DNA of 7,719 nucleotides from an uncultured Lachnospiraceae bacterium (GCA_910588755.1 CAJUQZ010000176.1:1-7719), one strand, 5' to 3'. Counted from the first letter of the stretch, positions 1 to 6,205 are shown. Numbers and translations are program-made. Notes: generated by a model not told the origin, from the letters alone.

Positions 1-59
1 GAATCGAACTCGCATTGACGGTTTTGGAGACCGCTGTTCTACCGTTGAACTATGCCCCT
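1..59 (-). tRNA. tRNA-Trp (anticodon CCA), 3' part cut by window edge
   Basis: Read on the minus strand from 59, the sequence gives a 7-nt acceptor strand AGGGGCA, the TA at positions 8-9, a D-arm GTTC/GAAC, and an anticodon stem GCGGT/ACCGT around the loop CTCCAAA. The anticodon is therefore CCA, which reads UGG (Trp). The T-arm begins (GCGAG, then TTCGATTC) but its 3' strand, the acceptor 3' strand and any CCA lie beyond base 1. The gene is downstream of, and in the same direction as, the small ORF at 168-389. The identification is direct from the cloverleaf. Confidence 0.95.
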
Positions 60-94
60 TCAGTCAACCGATAACCATATCTGCTCACTGACGA

Positions 95-129
95 ATTATA
101 GTATATCACAGAACCAGATAAAAAATCAA
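95..129 (-). promoter_or_regulatory. Possible promoter of tRNA-Trp
   Basis: On the minus strand a TTGATT (124-129) is followed after 18 nt by TATACT (100-105), which overlaps a second -10-like TATAAT (95-100). It would start transcription roughly 30-40 nt upstream of the tRNA-Trp 5' end. The -35 is imperfect and the area is AT-rich, so a chance match is possible; the tRNA could also be read through from the ORF at 168-389, as no clear terminator separates them. Confidence 0.4.
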
Positions 130-167
130 GCAAAAATTAGAAAAAATTTCATAAGTTTTGCCGGACG

Positions 168-389
168 CTATCTATCCTTGTTTGCGGCCTTTTTTAACTG
201 GTACTGGACGACAAAACGCTTTACGATCCTGTCGGTGTGTGTAGAGACTATGTACTGGATCTCGTCAAGGTTCAGGCCGGAATCGAATGCTTTCTGGAGC
301 GCTGTATCAAATCCAGTGCCTGAAAGATCGGTGTCAAAAGCTGCTGCGGCCTCGTTTATGGTGGAGCGGTCATCTTTAAAGATACTCAT
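168..389 (-). CDS. Small protein of unknown function (73 aa)
   Basis: I do not recognise this protein. It starts with ATG at 389 behind a good ribosome binding site (AAAGGGGA, about 5 nt upstream) and ends with TAG. A sigma-A promoter lies upstream at 442-470, so it is very probably expressed. The N-terminal 25 residues are Ala/Asp-rich (INEAAAAFDTD). The middle (FDTALQKAFDSGLNLDEIQYIV) looks helical, and the C-terminus is basic (RIVKRF, QLKKAANKDR). There is no signal peptide, membrane segment or Cys. The -LNLDEIQYIVSTHTDRIVKRF- part could be a small helical fold, but nothing shows DNA binding directly. It is transcribed away from the HTH-CheC-YihY operon, with the -35 boxes of the two promoters only 13 bp apart, so shared regulation is plausible. 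The overlapping plus-strand frame has no ribosome binding site. Confidence 0.8.
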   Translation of the reverse strand: MSIFKDDRSTINEAAAAFDTDLSGTGFDTALQKAFDSGLNLDEIQYIVSTHTDRIVKRFVVQYQLKKAANKDR

Positions 390-441
390 AAAAATCCCCT
401 TTCACAATCCTGAAATTTTGAAATGAATACAGAACACTATT

Positions 442-470
442 ATTATAACAATATACCGCCAATGCGTCAA
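442..470 (-). promoter_or_regulatory. Sigma-A promoter of the 73-aa ORF
   Basis: On the minus strand, TTGACG (465-470) is followed by exactly 17 nt and TATAAT (442-447). One mismatch in twelve to the consensus with ideal spacing makes this a strong housekeeping promoter. Transcription should start near 435, giving a leader of about 45 nt before the ATG at 389. Confidence 0.85.
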
Positions 471-483
471 CAGCTAAAATGGA

Positions 484-512
484 TTGACAGCAAATTGCCT
501 AAGGCGTATAAT
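484..512 (+). promoter_or_regulatory. Perfect sigma-A promoter of the HTH-CheC-YihY operon
   Basis: TTGACA (484-489), a 17-nt spacer and TATAAT (507-512) match the sigma-A consensus at all twelve positions. The start site should be near 519, about 45 nt before the ATG at 564. The spacer contains a short palindromic core, GCCTAAGGC (497-505), which could be an operator, though it is too short to be convincing alone. The divergent promoter's -35 is 13 bp away, so a repressor bound between them would affect both. Confidence 0.9.
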
Positions 513-563
513 AAATTTGTATAGCCAGGCAGCGGTAAACGATGAAGGTATTGGGGGATAACA

Positions 564-1067
564 ATGTCAGGATTTGATAGGGATGCGTTTTGGAGCAGGA
601 TATTGTCCTTATATTATGAGGCGAAGGATAATAATTACATTGTGAAGCTCGACGAGGAGCAGGTGAGGGAGCTCAAGGCACTGTATATTGATTTGTACAT
701 ACCAATGGAGAACCTAGGGCACTACGATGATGAGAAGATCATGAAGAAAGTGATGACGACGATATCATCGATGTATAAGGTTGACAAGGATACGATGGGA
801 AATTCCGGGGAGATTGTCCAGCTGGTCAATACAGTCAATTATGACGGCAGAAATATGTATATTCGGTTTGCCAGGATTTCACCTGTCAAAATGCGGCGAC
901 TGGAGCTTGGAAAATCGAGACAGCAGGTCGCGGAGCGGATGGGTTACAGTGTATCGGCCGTAAAAAATTGTGAGGCCTCTTTTTGTGATTTGTCAAAACA
1001 GCCTGAGAAGCTTGTGCGGAAACTTGCAAGGGCATTAGAATGTGAACCGGAAACACTGCTGCAGTAA
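564..1067 (+). CDS. XRE-like helix-turn-helix protein with an unknown N-terminal domain
   Basis: This 167-aa cytoplasmic protein ends in a helix-turn-helix of the XRE/Cro-CI type at about residues 107-166. The pattern is KMRRLELGKSRQQVAERMG (helices 1-2), then SVSAVKNCEA (probable recognition helix), and a closing LVRKLARALECEPETLL. Residues 1-105 form a separate domain that I do not recognise; it is helical and charged (LDEEQVRELKALYIDLY, DDEKIMKKVMTTISSMY) and may sense a signal or mediate dimerisation. ATG at 564 follows GGGGGA at 553-558. The gene is first in an operon, 17 nt ahead of the CheC-type phosphatase, under a consensus promoter that it may itself control. The turn carries Cys136 and Cys141 in a longer loop than usual (ASFCDLSKQPEK). 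A DNA-binding role is inferred from the fold; target and ligand are unknown. Confidence 0.8.
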   Translation: MSGFDRDAFWSRILSLYYEAKDNNYIVKLDEEQVRELKALYIDLYIPMENLGHYDDEKIMKKVMTTISSMYKVDKDTMGNSGEIVQLVNTVNYDGRNMYIRFARISPVKMRRLELGKSRQQVAERMGYSVSAVKNCEASFCDLSKQPEKLVRKLARALECEPETLLQ

Positions 1068-1084
1068 AATAAGGAGGAATGTGA

Positions 1085-1705
1085 ATGGGCAGCTATTTTT
1101 TCACAGATATGGAAATAGATGCAATTGGAGAAATATCGAACATATGTTTAGGAAATTCAGCATCGACATTGAGTATGCTGGTGCGTCAGACGGTGGATAT
1201 CACACCGCCGAAGGTTGAGATCGTCGAGAAGAGTGAGTACACGAAAAATGTGTCTTCTAAGAAAGTTTTTGTGAAGGTCAATTATGTGGAGGGCGTCAAG
1301 GGGTGCAGCATATTGATGCTAGAGGAGCAGGATGCAAAGGTGATTGCGGACCTGATGATGGGCAGTGACGGCAATGGTGATTTTGCCAAGATGGATTTAA
1401 GTGAGCTGCATATGAGTGCAGTCTCGGAAGCGATGAACCAGATGATGGGTGCGGCGGCAACGTCCATGAGCGTCATGCTTGAGCGCAAGACAGATATCTC
1501 GACACCGGAGGCAGAGTTTATGCAGGACGGCGAGTATCTGGCGTATGAGTTCCCTGACGATGACCGGTTTGTGAAGGTCGGGTTCAAGATGAAGATTGGG
1601 GATATTATCGACAGTCCGGTTGTACAGCTCTACCCGCATGATCTTGGCAAGGCGATCAGTGATTTGTTCCTGATCAAGAAGGCGAAAGAAAAGGGACAGC
1701 AGTAA
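1085..1705 (+). CDS. Stand-alone CheC/FliY-N-type protein phosphatase
   Basis: This 206-aa soluble protein belongs to the CheC/CheX/FliY phosphatase family, which removes phosphate from CheY-type response regulators. Both signature motifs of the form [DS]-x3-E-x2-N-x22-P are intact. The first is D12, E16, N19 and P42; the second is S111, E115, N118 and P141. Two complete active sites predict an active enzyme. The stretch SELHMSAVSEAMNQMMGAAA and the ADLMMGSDG loop resemble the middle domain of clostridial FliY, but the C-terminal FliN/SpoA domain that makes FliY a flagellar switch part is missing, as is an N-terminal CheY-binding peptide. ATG at 1085 follows AAGGAGG (1071-1077) by 7 nt. No cheD, cheY or flagellar gene is in view. 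It sits between an HTH gene and a YihY gene, so its partner may be a non-chemotactic response regulator (inference). Confidence 0.88.
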   Translation: MGSYFFTDMEIDAIGEISNICLGNSASTLSMLVRQTVDITPPKVEIVEKSEYTKNVSSKKVFVKVNYVEGVKGCSILMLEEQDAKVIADLMMGSDGNGDFAKMDLSELHMSAVSEAMNQMMGAAATSMSVMLERKTDISTPEAEFMQDGEYLAYEFPDDDRFVKVGFKMKIGDIIDSPVVQLYPHDLGKAISDLFLIKKAKEKGQQ

Positions 1706-1707
1706 GA

Positions 1708-2688
1708 ATGCATAAAAAGAAGAGAATAACTAGGAAAGAATTAAAAGTAGTATATGAAATAACATATAGTTTTGTCACAAAAGTAAAATACGACCACGTG
1801 TCCTCGTTTGCAGGACACGCGGCTTTATTTTTGCTGATGTCCTTGTTTCCGATGGCCATGTACTGTATATCGATATTTAGCTACCTGCCGATTGATACAG
1901 GGCATTTTACCCAGTATCTGATGGAGATTATTCCCGAGGGCTCCATACCGTTGCTGAATCAGATTCTGGAGGAGGCCCGTGCGGAGAGCACGACAATGAT
2001 GAAGTCATTCACCATGATTGTGATGCTTTTTTGTGCCTCTAAGGGGGTGTATGCGGTGATTATCGGTATGAATGCTGTGTACGGTATCCGTGAGACGAGG
2101 GGGATGCCGCTACTGTATGCGCTTGCAGTTTCTTATGTGGTGTTTTTCTTTGCCGCAATCGGGCTTATGATGGTCTTGATCGTGCTTGGAAACAATATAT
2201 TTAACTGGCTGCTGCAGTTTGTGCCAGGGCTGGCTATGTTTTCCACTTTATTCCGATATGGGAAATATTTGTGTATGCTTGTATTTTTGATACTTTTTTT
2301 CCTGATGATTTATATGAATGTGCCAAACAGGAGATCGAAGATTCGTTATGAGTTTTTTGGGGCACTGTTCTCCACTGTTGCATGGCTGGTATATTCATGG
2401 GCGTTTTCTTTTTATATCAGCAATTTTGCAAACTATTCGGTTACATATGGAAGTCTTGCAACCGTCGTCATTTTTATTTTGTGGTTGTATGGCACGATGA
2501 ACATTATCTTTGTGGGCGGTGAGATGAATGTCGTCCTGCGCAAGTTTGCGGAGTATGGATACAACTACAGGAGGGCATACGAGTATTACAGGGACAAATA
2601 TCATGGGGAACTGCTGCGGCAGCGGGGGATCGTGGTGAAGCTTAAGGCGGCAAGAAGGAGGACGGCAGACAAGGAGAATCAGTCATAA
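1708..2688 (+). CDS. YihY/BrkB-family integral membrane protein
   Basis: This 326-aa protein has about six membrane segments (roughly residues 35-58, 101-121, 134-160, 187-204, 214-238 and 248-276) and the family hallmarks: a basic cytoplasmic N-terminus, DHVSSFAGHAALFLLMSLFP before and in the first segment, and the closing YGSLATVVIFILWLY followed by VGGEMNVVL. The length is usual for the family. YihY/BrkB proteins (historically mislabelled ribonuclease BN) have no settled biochemical role; an envelope or transport function is assumed. The C-terminal 45 residues are hydrophilic and strongly basic (KLKAARRR). The ATG is only 2 nt after the CheC stop and has a poor ribosome binding site (AAGGG at 1691-1695, about 12 nt away), so translation is probably coupled to the upstream gene. 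It is the last gene of the operon and converges on the SH3b gene. Confidence 0.9.
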   Translation: MHKKKRITRKELKVVYEITYSFVTKVKYDHVSSFAGHAALFLLMSLFPMAMYCISIFSYLPIDTGHFTQYLMEIIPEGSIPLLNQILEEARAESTTMMKSFTMIVMLFCASKGVYAVIIGMNAVYGIRETRGMPLLYALAVSYVVFFFAAIGLMMVLIVLGNNIFNWLLQFVPGLAMFSTLFRYGKYLCMLVFLILFFLMIYMNVPNRRSKIRYEFFGALFSTVAWLVYSWAFSFYISNFANYSVTYGSLATVVIFILWLYGTMNIIFVGGEMNVVLRKFAEYGYNYRRAYEYYRDKYHGELLRQRGIVVKLKAARRRTADKENQS

Positions 2689-2701
2689 CGGCACTGCTGG
2701 A

Positions 2702-3139
2702 TTATCCATTTGTTATGATGACATAGCTTGAGGAGATGTATGCTTCGGAGCCTTCGTACAGGATTTTCGTCCACCCGTTATCCAGGATTTCGAGAATATC
2801 AAAGGTAGTCCCCTCATCAACGGTCTCTAGTACCTTTGCATCCTCGGTGGCTGCGTTGCGTATATTTACCCTTGTTGAGGTCTTACCCTGCATCGTGCTG
2901 GCTGGAGGTTCATTAACAGGTGTCTCAGTGCTGTCTGTGTCATTGGCAGCTGGTGCTGGCAGTGCCGGCTGCTGTGTTTCCTCGGGGAAGTTTGCGACCT
3001 CTGTGATCCTTGCGGTATCGGGTTCATCGACGATCACATAGCGCGGCCTGGTTGCGATGCAGAAAATCAGGAAACAGATCGAGACGGACATAATCGTTAT
3101 GATGGATATTAGGATTGCATTGATTGTAGATTTCTTCAT
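2702..3139 (-). CDS. Membrane-anchored SH3b domain protein
   Basis: This 145-aa protein has a short basic N-terminus (MKKS) and one membrane segment at about residues 7-29. A Pro/Thr/Ala-rich linker (about 40-85) follows, then a bacterial SH3 domain at about 86-142, with the typical RVNIRNAATEDAKVLETVDEG start, the NGWTKI strand and the YISSSYV end. Such domains usually bind cell-wall peptide or mediate protein contacts. Here the domain should sit outside the membrane, held by the N-terminal anchor, with no enzyme domain attached. There is no clear signal-peptidase site after the segment, so it probably stays anchored. ATG at 3139 follows AAAGGGGTG by about 7 nt. It is a single-gene unit with its own promoter at 3189-3217 and ends 13 nt from the stop of the convergent YihY gene. 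Confidence 0.87.
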   Translation of the reverse strand: MKKSTINAILISIITIMSVSICFLIFCIATRPRYVIVDEPDTARITEVANFPEETQQPALPAPAANDTDSTETPVNEPPASTMQGKTSTRVNIRNAATEDAKVLETVDEGTTFDILEILDNGWTKILYEGSEAYISSSYVIITNG

Positions 3140-3188
3140 ATACTGTCACCCCTTTTTACGCATGAATCAAATGGATCTGTTTATGCTT

Positions 3189-3217
3189 AGTATATCCTAT
3201 GTTGCAGGTGTTGGCAA
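3189..3217 (-). promoter_or_regulatory. Sigma-A promoter of the SH3b gene
   Basis: On the minus strand TTGCCA (3212-3217), a 17-nt spacer and TATACT (3189-3194) form a good sigma-A promoter. The start site should be near 3182, about 43 nt before the ATG at 3139. The rest of the gene-free stretch up to the tRNA-Thr promoter (3218-3288) is AT-rich, and I see nothing further in it. Confidence 0.75.
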
Positions 3218-3288
3218 GAAATCGCAAAGTCAGTTTATTATTCTAATATTTTATTAATACAATTGTAATAATTTATGAAGGGCGTTTT

Positions 3289-3341
3289 AAAAATTAATTT
3301 TTGAGAATCTGGTTGACAGGATTAGACAATTGTGATATCAT
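3289..3341 (+). promoter_or_regulatory. tRNA-Thr promoter with UP-element-like A/T tract
   Basis: TTGACA (3313-3318), a 17-nt spacer and TATCAT (3336-3341) place the start near 3348, about 7 nt before the mature tRNA. Just upstream, AAAAATTAATTTTT (3289-3302) is a perfect 14-bp A/T palindrome at about -46 to -59. This is where the RNA polymerase alpha subunit contacts UP elements of stable-RNA promoters. The -35/-10 pair is seen directly; the UP-element role is inferred from position and composition. Confidence 0.8.
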
Positions 3342-3354
3342 ATTTTTCGGTAAT

Positions 3355-3427
3355 GCTGCTATAGCACAGTCGGTAGTGCGCAACATTGGTAGTGTTGAGG
3401 TCACCGGTTCGATTCCGGTTAGCAGCT
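3355..3427 (+). tRNA. tRNA-Thr (anticodon GGT)
   Basis: A complete 73-nt cloverleaf: acceptor GCTGCTA pairs with TAGCAGC, D-stem GCAC/GTGC, anticodon stem CAACA/TGTTG around the loop TTGGTAG (anticodon GGT, reading ACC and ACU, Thr), T-stem ACCGG/CCGGT around TTCGATT, and discriminator T. The 3' CCA is not encoded (the next bases are TAT). It is a single-gene unit with its own promoter and a terminator directly behind. Confidence 0.96.
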
Positions 3428-3430
3428 TAT

Positions 3431-3460
3431 AAAAGAATATCCAGAGGATATTCTTTTTTA
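3431..3460 (+). terminator. Rho-independent terminator of tRNA-Thr
   Basis: A 12-bp stem (3431-3442 pairing with 3446-3457) with the 3-nt loop AGA and a T-run at 3454-3459 starts 3 nt after the tRNA. The stem is mostly A/T with one CC/GG step at the loop, but the T-run is clean. Confidence 0.88.
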
Positions 3461-3463
3461 TGT

Positions 3464-3503
3464 AAACAGGCACCCATCAGCTTTTGCTGATGGGTGCCTG
3501 TTT
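3464..3503 (-). terminator. Long perfect hairpin terminator of the PBP gene
   Basis: The arms 3464-3481 and 3486-3503 pair perfectly over 18 bp around a TTTT loop (AAAA on the minus strand). The hairpin begins 3 nt after the PBP stop codon (3507-3509), as expected for its terminator. On the minus strand the following tract is only TTT then ACAT, so the U-run is weak; on the plus strand it is TTTCGTTT. It could act in both directions and also back up the tRNA-Thr terminator 3 bp away. Confidence 0.85.
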
Positions 3504-3506
3504 CGT

Positions 3507-6170
3507 TTAATCTGTATCGGATACGGGCCCCTCGGGTGCAGGTGGCGCGGGTGGTTCGGCGGCCTCTGCGGCCCGCTGCTGCATTTCAAGAATCTGTAGC
3601 TGCAGGACCTCCTGCGCATTTGGCGCGGACATGAAGGTGCTGTCGTGCGGGCACATCTGCGTTTCTTGTGCCGGATCTGTTTCAGGTGGTGTCAGGGCAG
3701 AGGCAAGGTTGTTGTCCTGGAGTCTTGCAGGAACCTGTTCAATGGCAGAGGCCTGCTTGAAGGGACATTCCTCCGCAGCCGTGAGACCGCAGTACTGGCA
3801 TATATTTGAAAAATAGTGTACATCACAGTACTCTGTTGGCACAGTACCCTCTGCAAAATACTCTGTCCGCACGCAGCCTTGCGCGTCGCAGACACCCGCG
3901 ATGGGAAGCCTGCCGGATTTCGAACAGATGGAGGCTGTGACAATGCCGCTGACAGAAGGAAAGGACTTATATTCAAGGTTTTCATGAATCTTTGACATGA
4001 CCTTCTTCCACATGGTCTTCGACAGGTTTTTTTCAGCAGAGGTTTTCATACTGACATTGTTGTCATAGCCAGTCCAGGTTGTAGCCGTGTAGTAAGGTGT
4101 GTATCCTGAAAACCATACGTCCTTGTAATCGGAGGTTGTACCTGTCTTGCCTGCGATTGCCATGTTGCCAAAGTTGACAGAACCGCCAGTACCGGACGTG
4201 ACAACATCAACCATAGCATTTGTGAGCAGCCAGGCGGTGGTCTGCTTGATCACCTGCTTGGATTCCGGTGTGGTGTTGTCGATCAGGACATTTCCGTCAT
4301 GGTCAACGATCTTTGTATACAGCTTTGGTTTGATATAGGTTCCCTGGTTGGCGATTGTCGCGTATGCGGCGTTTAGCTCGAGATTGGTAACACCGTCTGT
4401 GATGCCGCCAAGCGCAAGGGGCTGGCCGATATCGGACACAATTGAGCCATCCTTTTCGACACGCTTCTCGACTAGTGTGGAGAACCCGAAGTTCTGGAGA
4501 TAGTCAAAACCAAGCTGCGGTGATATCTGAGTCAGTGTCTTGACTGCCACAACATTTGCAGACTGTACGATGCCATACCGAAGGCTTAGCAGTCCTCTGT
4601 AATTGCTTCCCCACCAGTTTCTGACAGGGCGTCCGCCCGCATAGTTAAAGGGGGCGTCATTCTGCACATCAGCCAGCGTCAGACCGGCGCTGTCAAGCGC
4701 TGGTGCATAAGTTGAGACAACCTTGAAGGTTGAGCCGGGTTGTCTTGTCGTGTTGGTGGCCCTGTTGAGGGTACGGCTTGCCTCCTTGGTGCCGCGTCCG
4801 CCTACCATAGCAACGATATAGCCAGTAGACTGGTCCTCGACAGTGATGGATACCTGTGGCTGCGGCGTCAGAGAGATGCGCTCGCCGTCAACCGTGTCGC
4901 CTTCCTCCATCACGTCGTGTTTGTAGGCCTCAATGGCTTCGTAGGCCTCATCTTTTGATGAGAAGAGCAGGTCAAACGACGCGTTCTGTTCCTTATAGTG
5001 TGCTTTGAACATTTCTGTGCTGTGGTTTTCTTTCTCGCCGTTGGCCTTCTTGATGGTCAGTGCATAGTTCAGATACCATTTTATATTGTCTGGATAATTT
5101 TCCTCATTGCTGTACACCTCGTCACAGATTGCCTGAATATCAGGATCCTGCGTGGTGTAAATACTAAGACCGCCGCTGAACAATAGCCAGTGTGCCTGTG
5201 TTTCATTGAAGCCCTTGAGCTCCATGAGATCGGCAAGCACCTGTGTTGTAACCTCGTCTACAAAGTATGTATAGACGGAATTGTCTGCGTTCTCCTCGTT
5301 TACAGCCAGAATGCGGCTGTAGACATCATCAGCCATCGCCTCGTCGTATTCGGCCTGTGTGATATATCCCTGTTCCTTCATATATTCCAGGACAATACTG
5401 CGCCGCTCCTGGTTTCTGTCAGGATGGGATATCGGATTGTACTTGGAAGGATTGGAGGTCGTGGCAGCGATGGCAGCGCATTCCGAGAGTGTGAGCTGAT
5501 AAGGCTCCTTGTTGAAATAGCGCAGGGCGGCCGCTTTGACACCCAGGGTGTTCTGGCCAAGGTTGATGGTATTCATGTAGATTTCCAGAATCTGTTCCTT
5601 GGACATTTTCTTTTCCAGTTCAAGGGCAAGGTACTGTTCCTGAATCTTACGCCGAATCTTCTGGATATTGCTCTCGTTGGTCCAGTTATCAAAGACATTG
5701 TTTTTGATGATCTGCTGTGTGATGGTGGATGCGCCCTGAGACAGCTCCCGGTCCCTGAGCACCATAAGGCTGGCGCTTAGGATACGTTTGATGTCAATGC
5801 CGTTGTGCTCATAAAAGCGCTGATCTTCGATGGCGACAAATGCGTCACACAGGTACTGGGGGATTTTGTCAATCTTCTCGTAGCTTCTGTTGGAGTTTGC
5901 AGCCACCAGCTTTGTCATTTCGTTGCCCTTGGCGTCATATACGACCGTGGCAAAGCCCTGTGGAAGGACAGCGGCCGGGTCCACATCGGGCGTGGAACTC
6001 AAGATTCCCTTGAAGGCGCCAATGCCAAAACACACCCCGACGATTGCCAGCGACAGAACGCCGACCAACATGAGCTTGAGAAGGGAGACAACAAACAGTT
6101 TTTTGATTTTTATGGTTTTTGAAGTAAGGGATTTTTGGACTTTTACGATTCCTCTTTTCCCGTAATTCAT
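3507..6170 (-). CDS. Class A penicillin-binding protein (glycosyltransferase 51 + transpeptidase)
   Basis: This bifunctional 887-aa enzyme polymerises lipid II into glycan strands and cross-links them outside the membrane. It has a basic cytoplasmic tail (1-26) and a membrane anchor (about 27-53). The glycosyltransferase domain (about 70-260) shows VAIEDQRFYEHNGID with catalytic Glu115, QGASTITQQ, and KEQILEIYMN with Glu196. The transpeptidase domain (about 445-705) shows STFK with nucleophile Ser480 and Lys483, the SAN motif (537-539) and KTGT from Lys675. Residues 745-887 are an extension with eight Cys (749, 761, 766, 782, 791, 794, 802, 840), including CQYC, then a Pro/Ala-rich acidic end. 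ATG at 6170 is chosen because GGAGGTGA (6175-6182) lies right before it; the longer frame to 6191 starts inside or upstream of that site. It is a single-gene unit with its own promoter and terminator. The pbpA/ponA-type symbol is left open. Confidence 0.95.
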   Translation of the reverse strand: MNYGKRGIVKVQKSLTSKTIKIKKLFVVSLLKLMLVGVLSLAIVGVCFGIGAFKGILSSTPDVDPAAVLPQGFATVVYDAKGNEMTKLVAANSNRSYEKIDKIPQYLCDAFVAIEDQRFYEHNGIDIKRILSASLMVLRDRELSQGASTITQQIIKNNVFDNWTNESNIQKIRRKIQEQYLALELEKKMSKEQILEIYMNTINLGQNTLGVKAAALRYFNKEPYQLTLSECAAIAATTSNPSKYNPISHPDRNQERRSIVLEYMKEQGYITQAEYDEAMADDVYSRILAVNEENADNSVYTYFVDEVTTQVLADLMELKGFNETQAHWLLFSGGLSIYTTQDPDIQAICDEVYSNEENYPDNIKWYLNYALTIKKANGEKENHSTEMFKAHYKEQNASFDLLFSSKDEAYEAIEAYKHDVMEEGDTVDGERISLTPQPQVSITVEDQSTGYIVAMVGGRGTKEASRTLNRATNTTRQPGSTFKVVSTYAPALDSAGLTLADVQNDAPFNYAGGRPVRNWWGSNYRGLLSLRYGIVQSANVVAVKTLTQISPQLGFDYLQNFGFSTLVEKRVEKDGSIVSDIGQPLALGGITDGVTNLELNAAYATIANQGTYIKPKLYTKIVDHDGNVLIDNTTPESKQVIKQTTAWLLTNAMVDVVTSGTGGSVNFGNMAIAGKTGTTSDYKDVWFSGYTPYYTATTWTGYDNNVSMKTSAEKNLSKTMWKKVMSKIHENLEYKSFPSVSGIVTASICSKSGRLPIAGVCDAQGCVRTEYFAEGTVPTEYCDVHYFSNICQYCGLTAAEECPFKQASAIEQVPARLQDNNLASALTPPETDPAQETQMCPHDSTFMSAPNAQEVLQLQILEMQQRAAEAAEPPAPPAPEGPVSDTD

Positions 6171-6174
6171 GAAA

Positions 6175-6182
6175 TCACCTCC
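6175..6182 (-). promoter_or_regulatory. Ribosome binding site fixing the PBP start
   Basis: GGAGGTGA on the minus strand ends 4 nt before the ATG at 6170, with GGAGG 7 nt from it, a near-perfect Shine-Dalgarno placement. The upstream in-frame ATG at 6191 has no such site and would add MFYGGDF, of which GGD is encoded by the ribosome binding site itself. Confidence 0.92.
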
Positions 6183-6205
6183 GTAAAACAAATTTCATTC
6201 TTTTC

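Noticed and set aside
134..161. AT-rich hairpin behind the 73-aa ORF as a terminator
   Set aside because: The possible stem AAAACTT/AAATTTT has a mismatch and no G/C pairs to hold it; the T-runs are typical of the local AT-rich DNA.
52..426. 124-aa open frame on the plus strand over the tRNA-Trp and the small ORF
   Set aside because: It begins inside the tRNA and runs antisense to the 73-aa ORF, which has a good ribosome binding site and promoter.
2683..2718. 7-bp inverted repeat TCATAAC/GTTATGA between the YihY and SH3b stops
   Set aside because: The arms are short, A/T-rich and 22 nt apart with no T-run; they overlap the ends of both coding regions. Not supported as a terminator.
5190..5780. 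196-aa open frame on the plus strand inside the PBP gene
   Set aside because: It lies wholly antisense to a strongly supported PBP coding sequence, has no clear ribosome binding site and resembles no family; it is a shadow frame.
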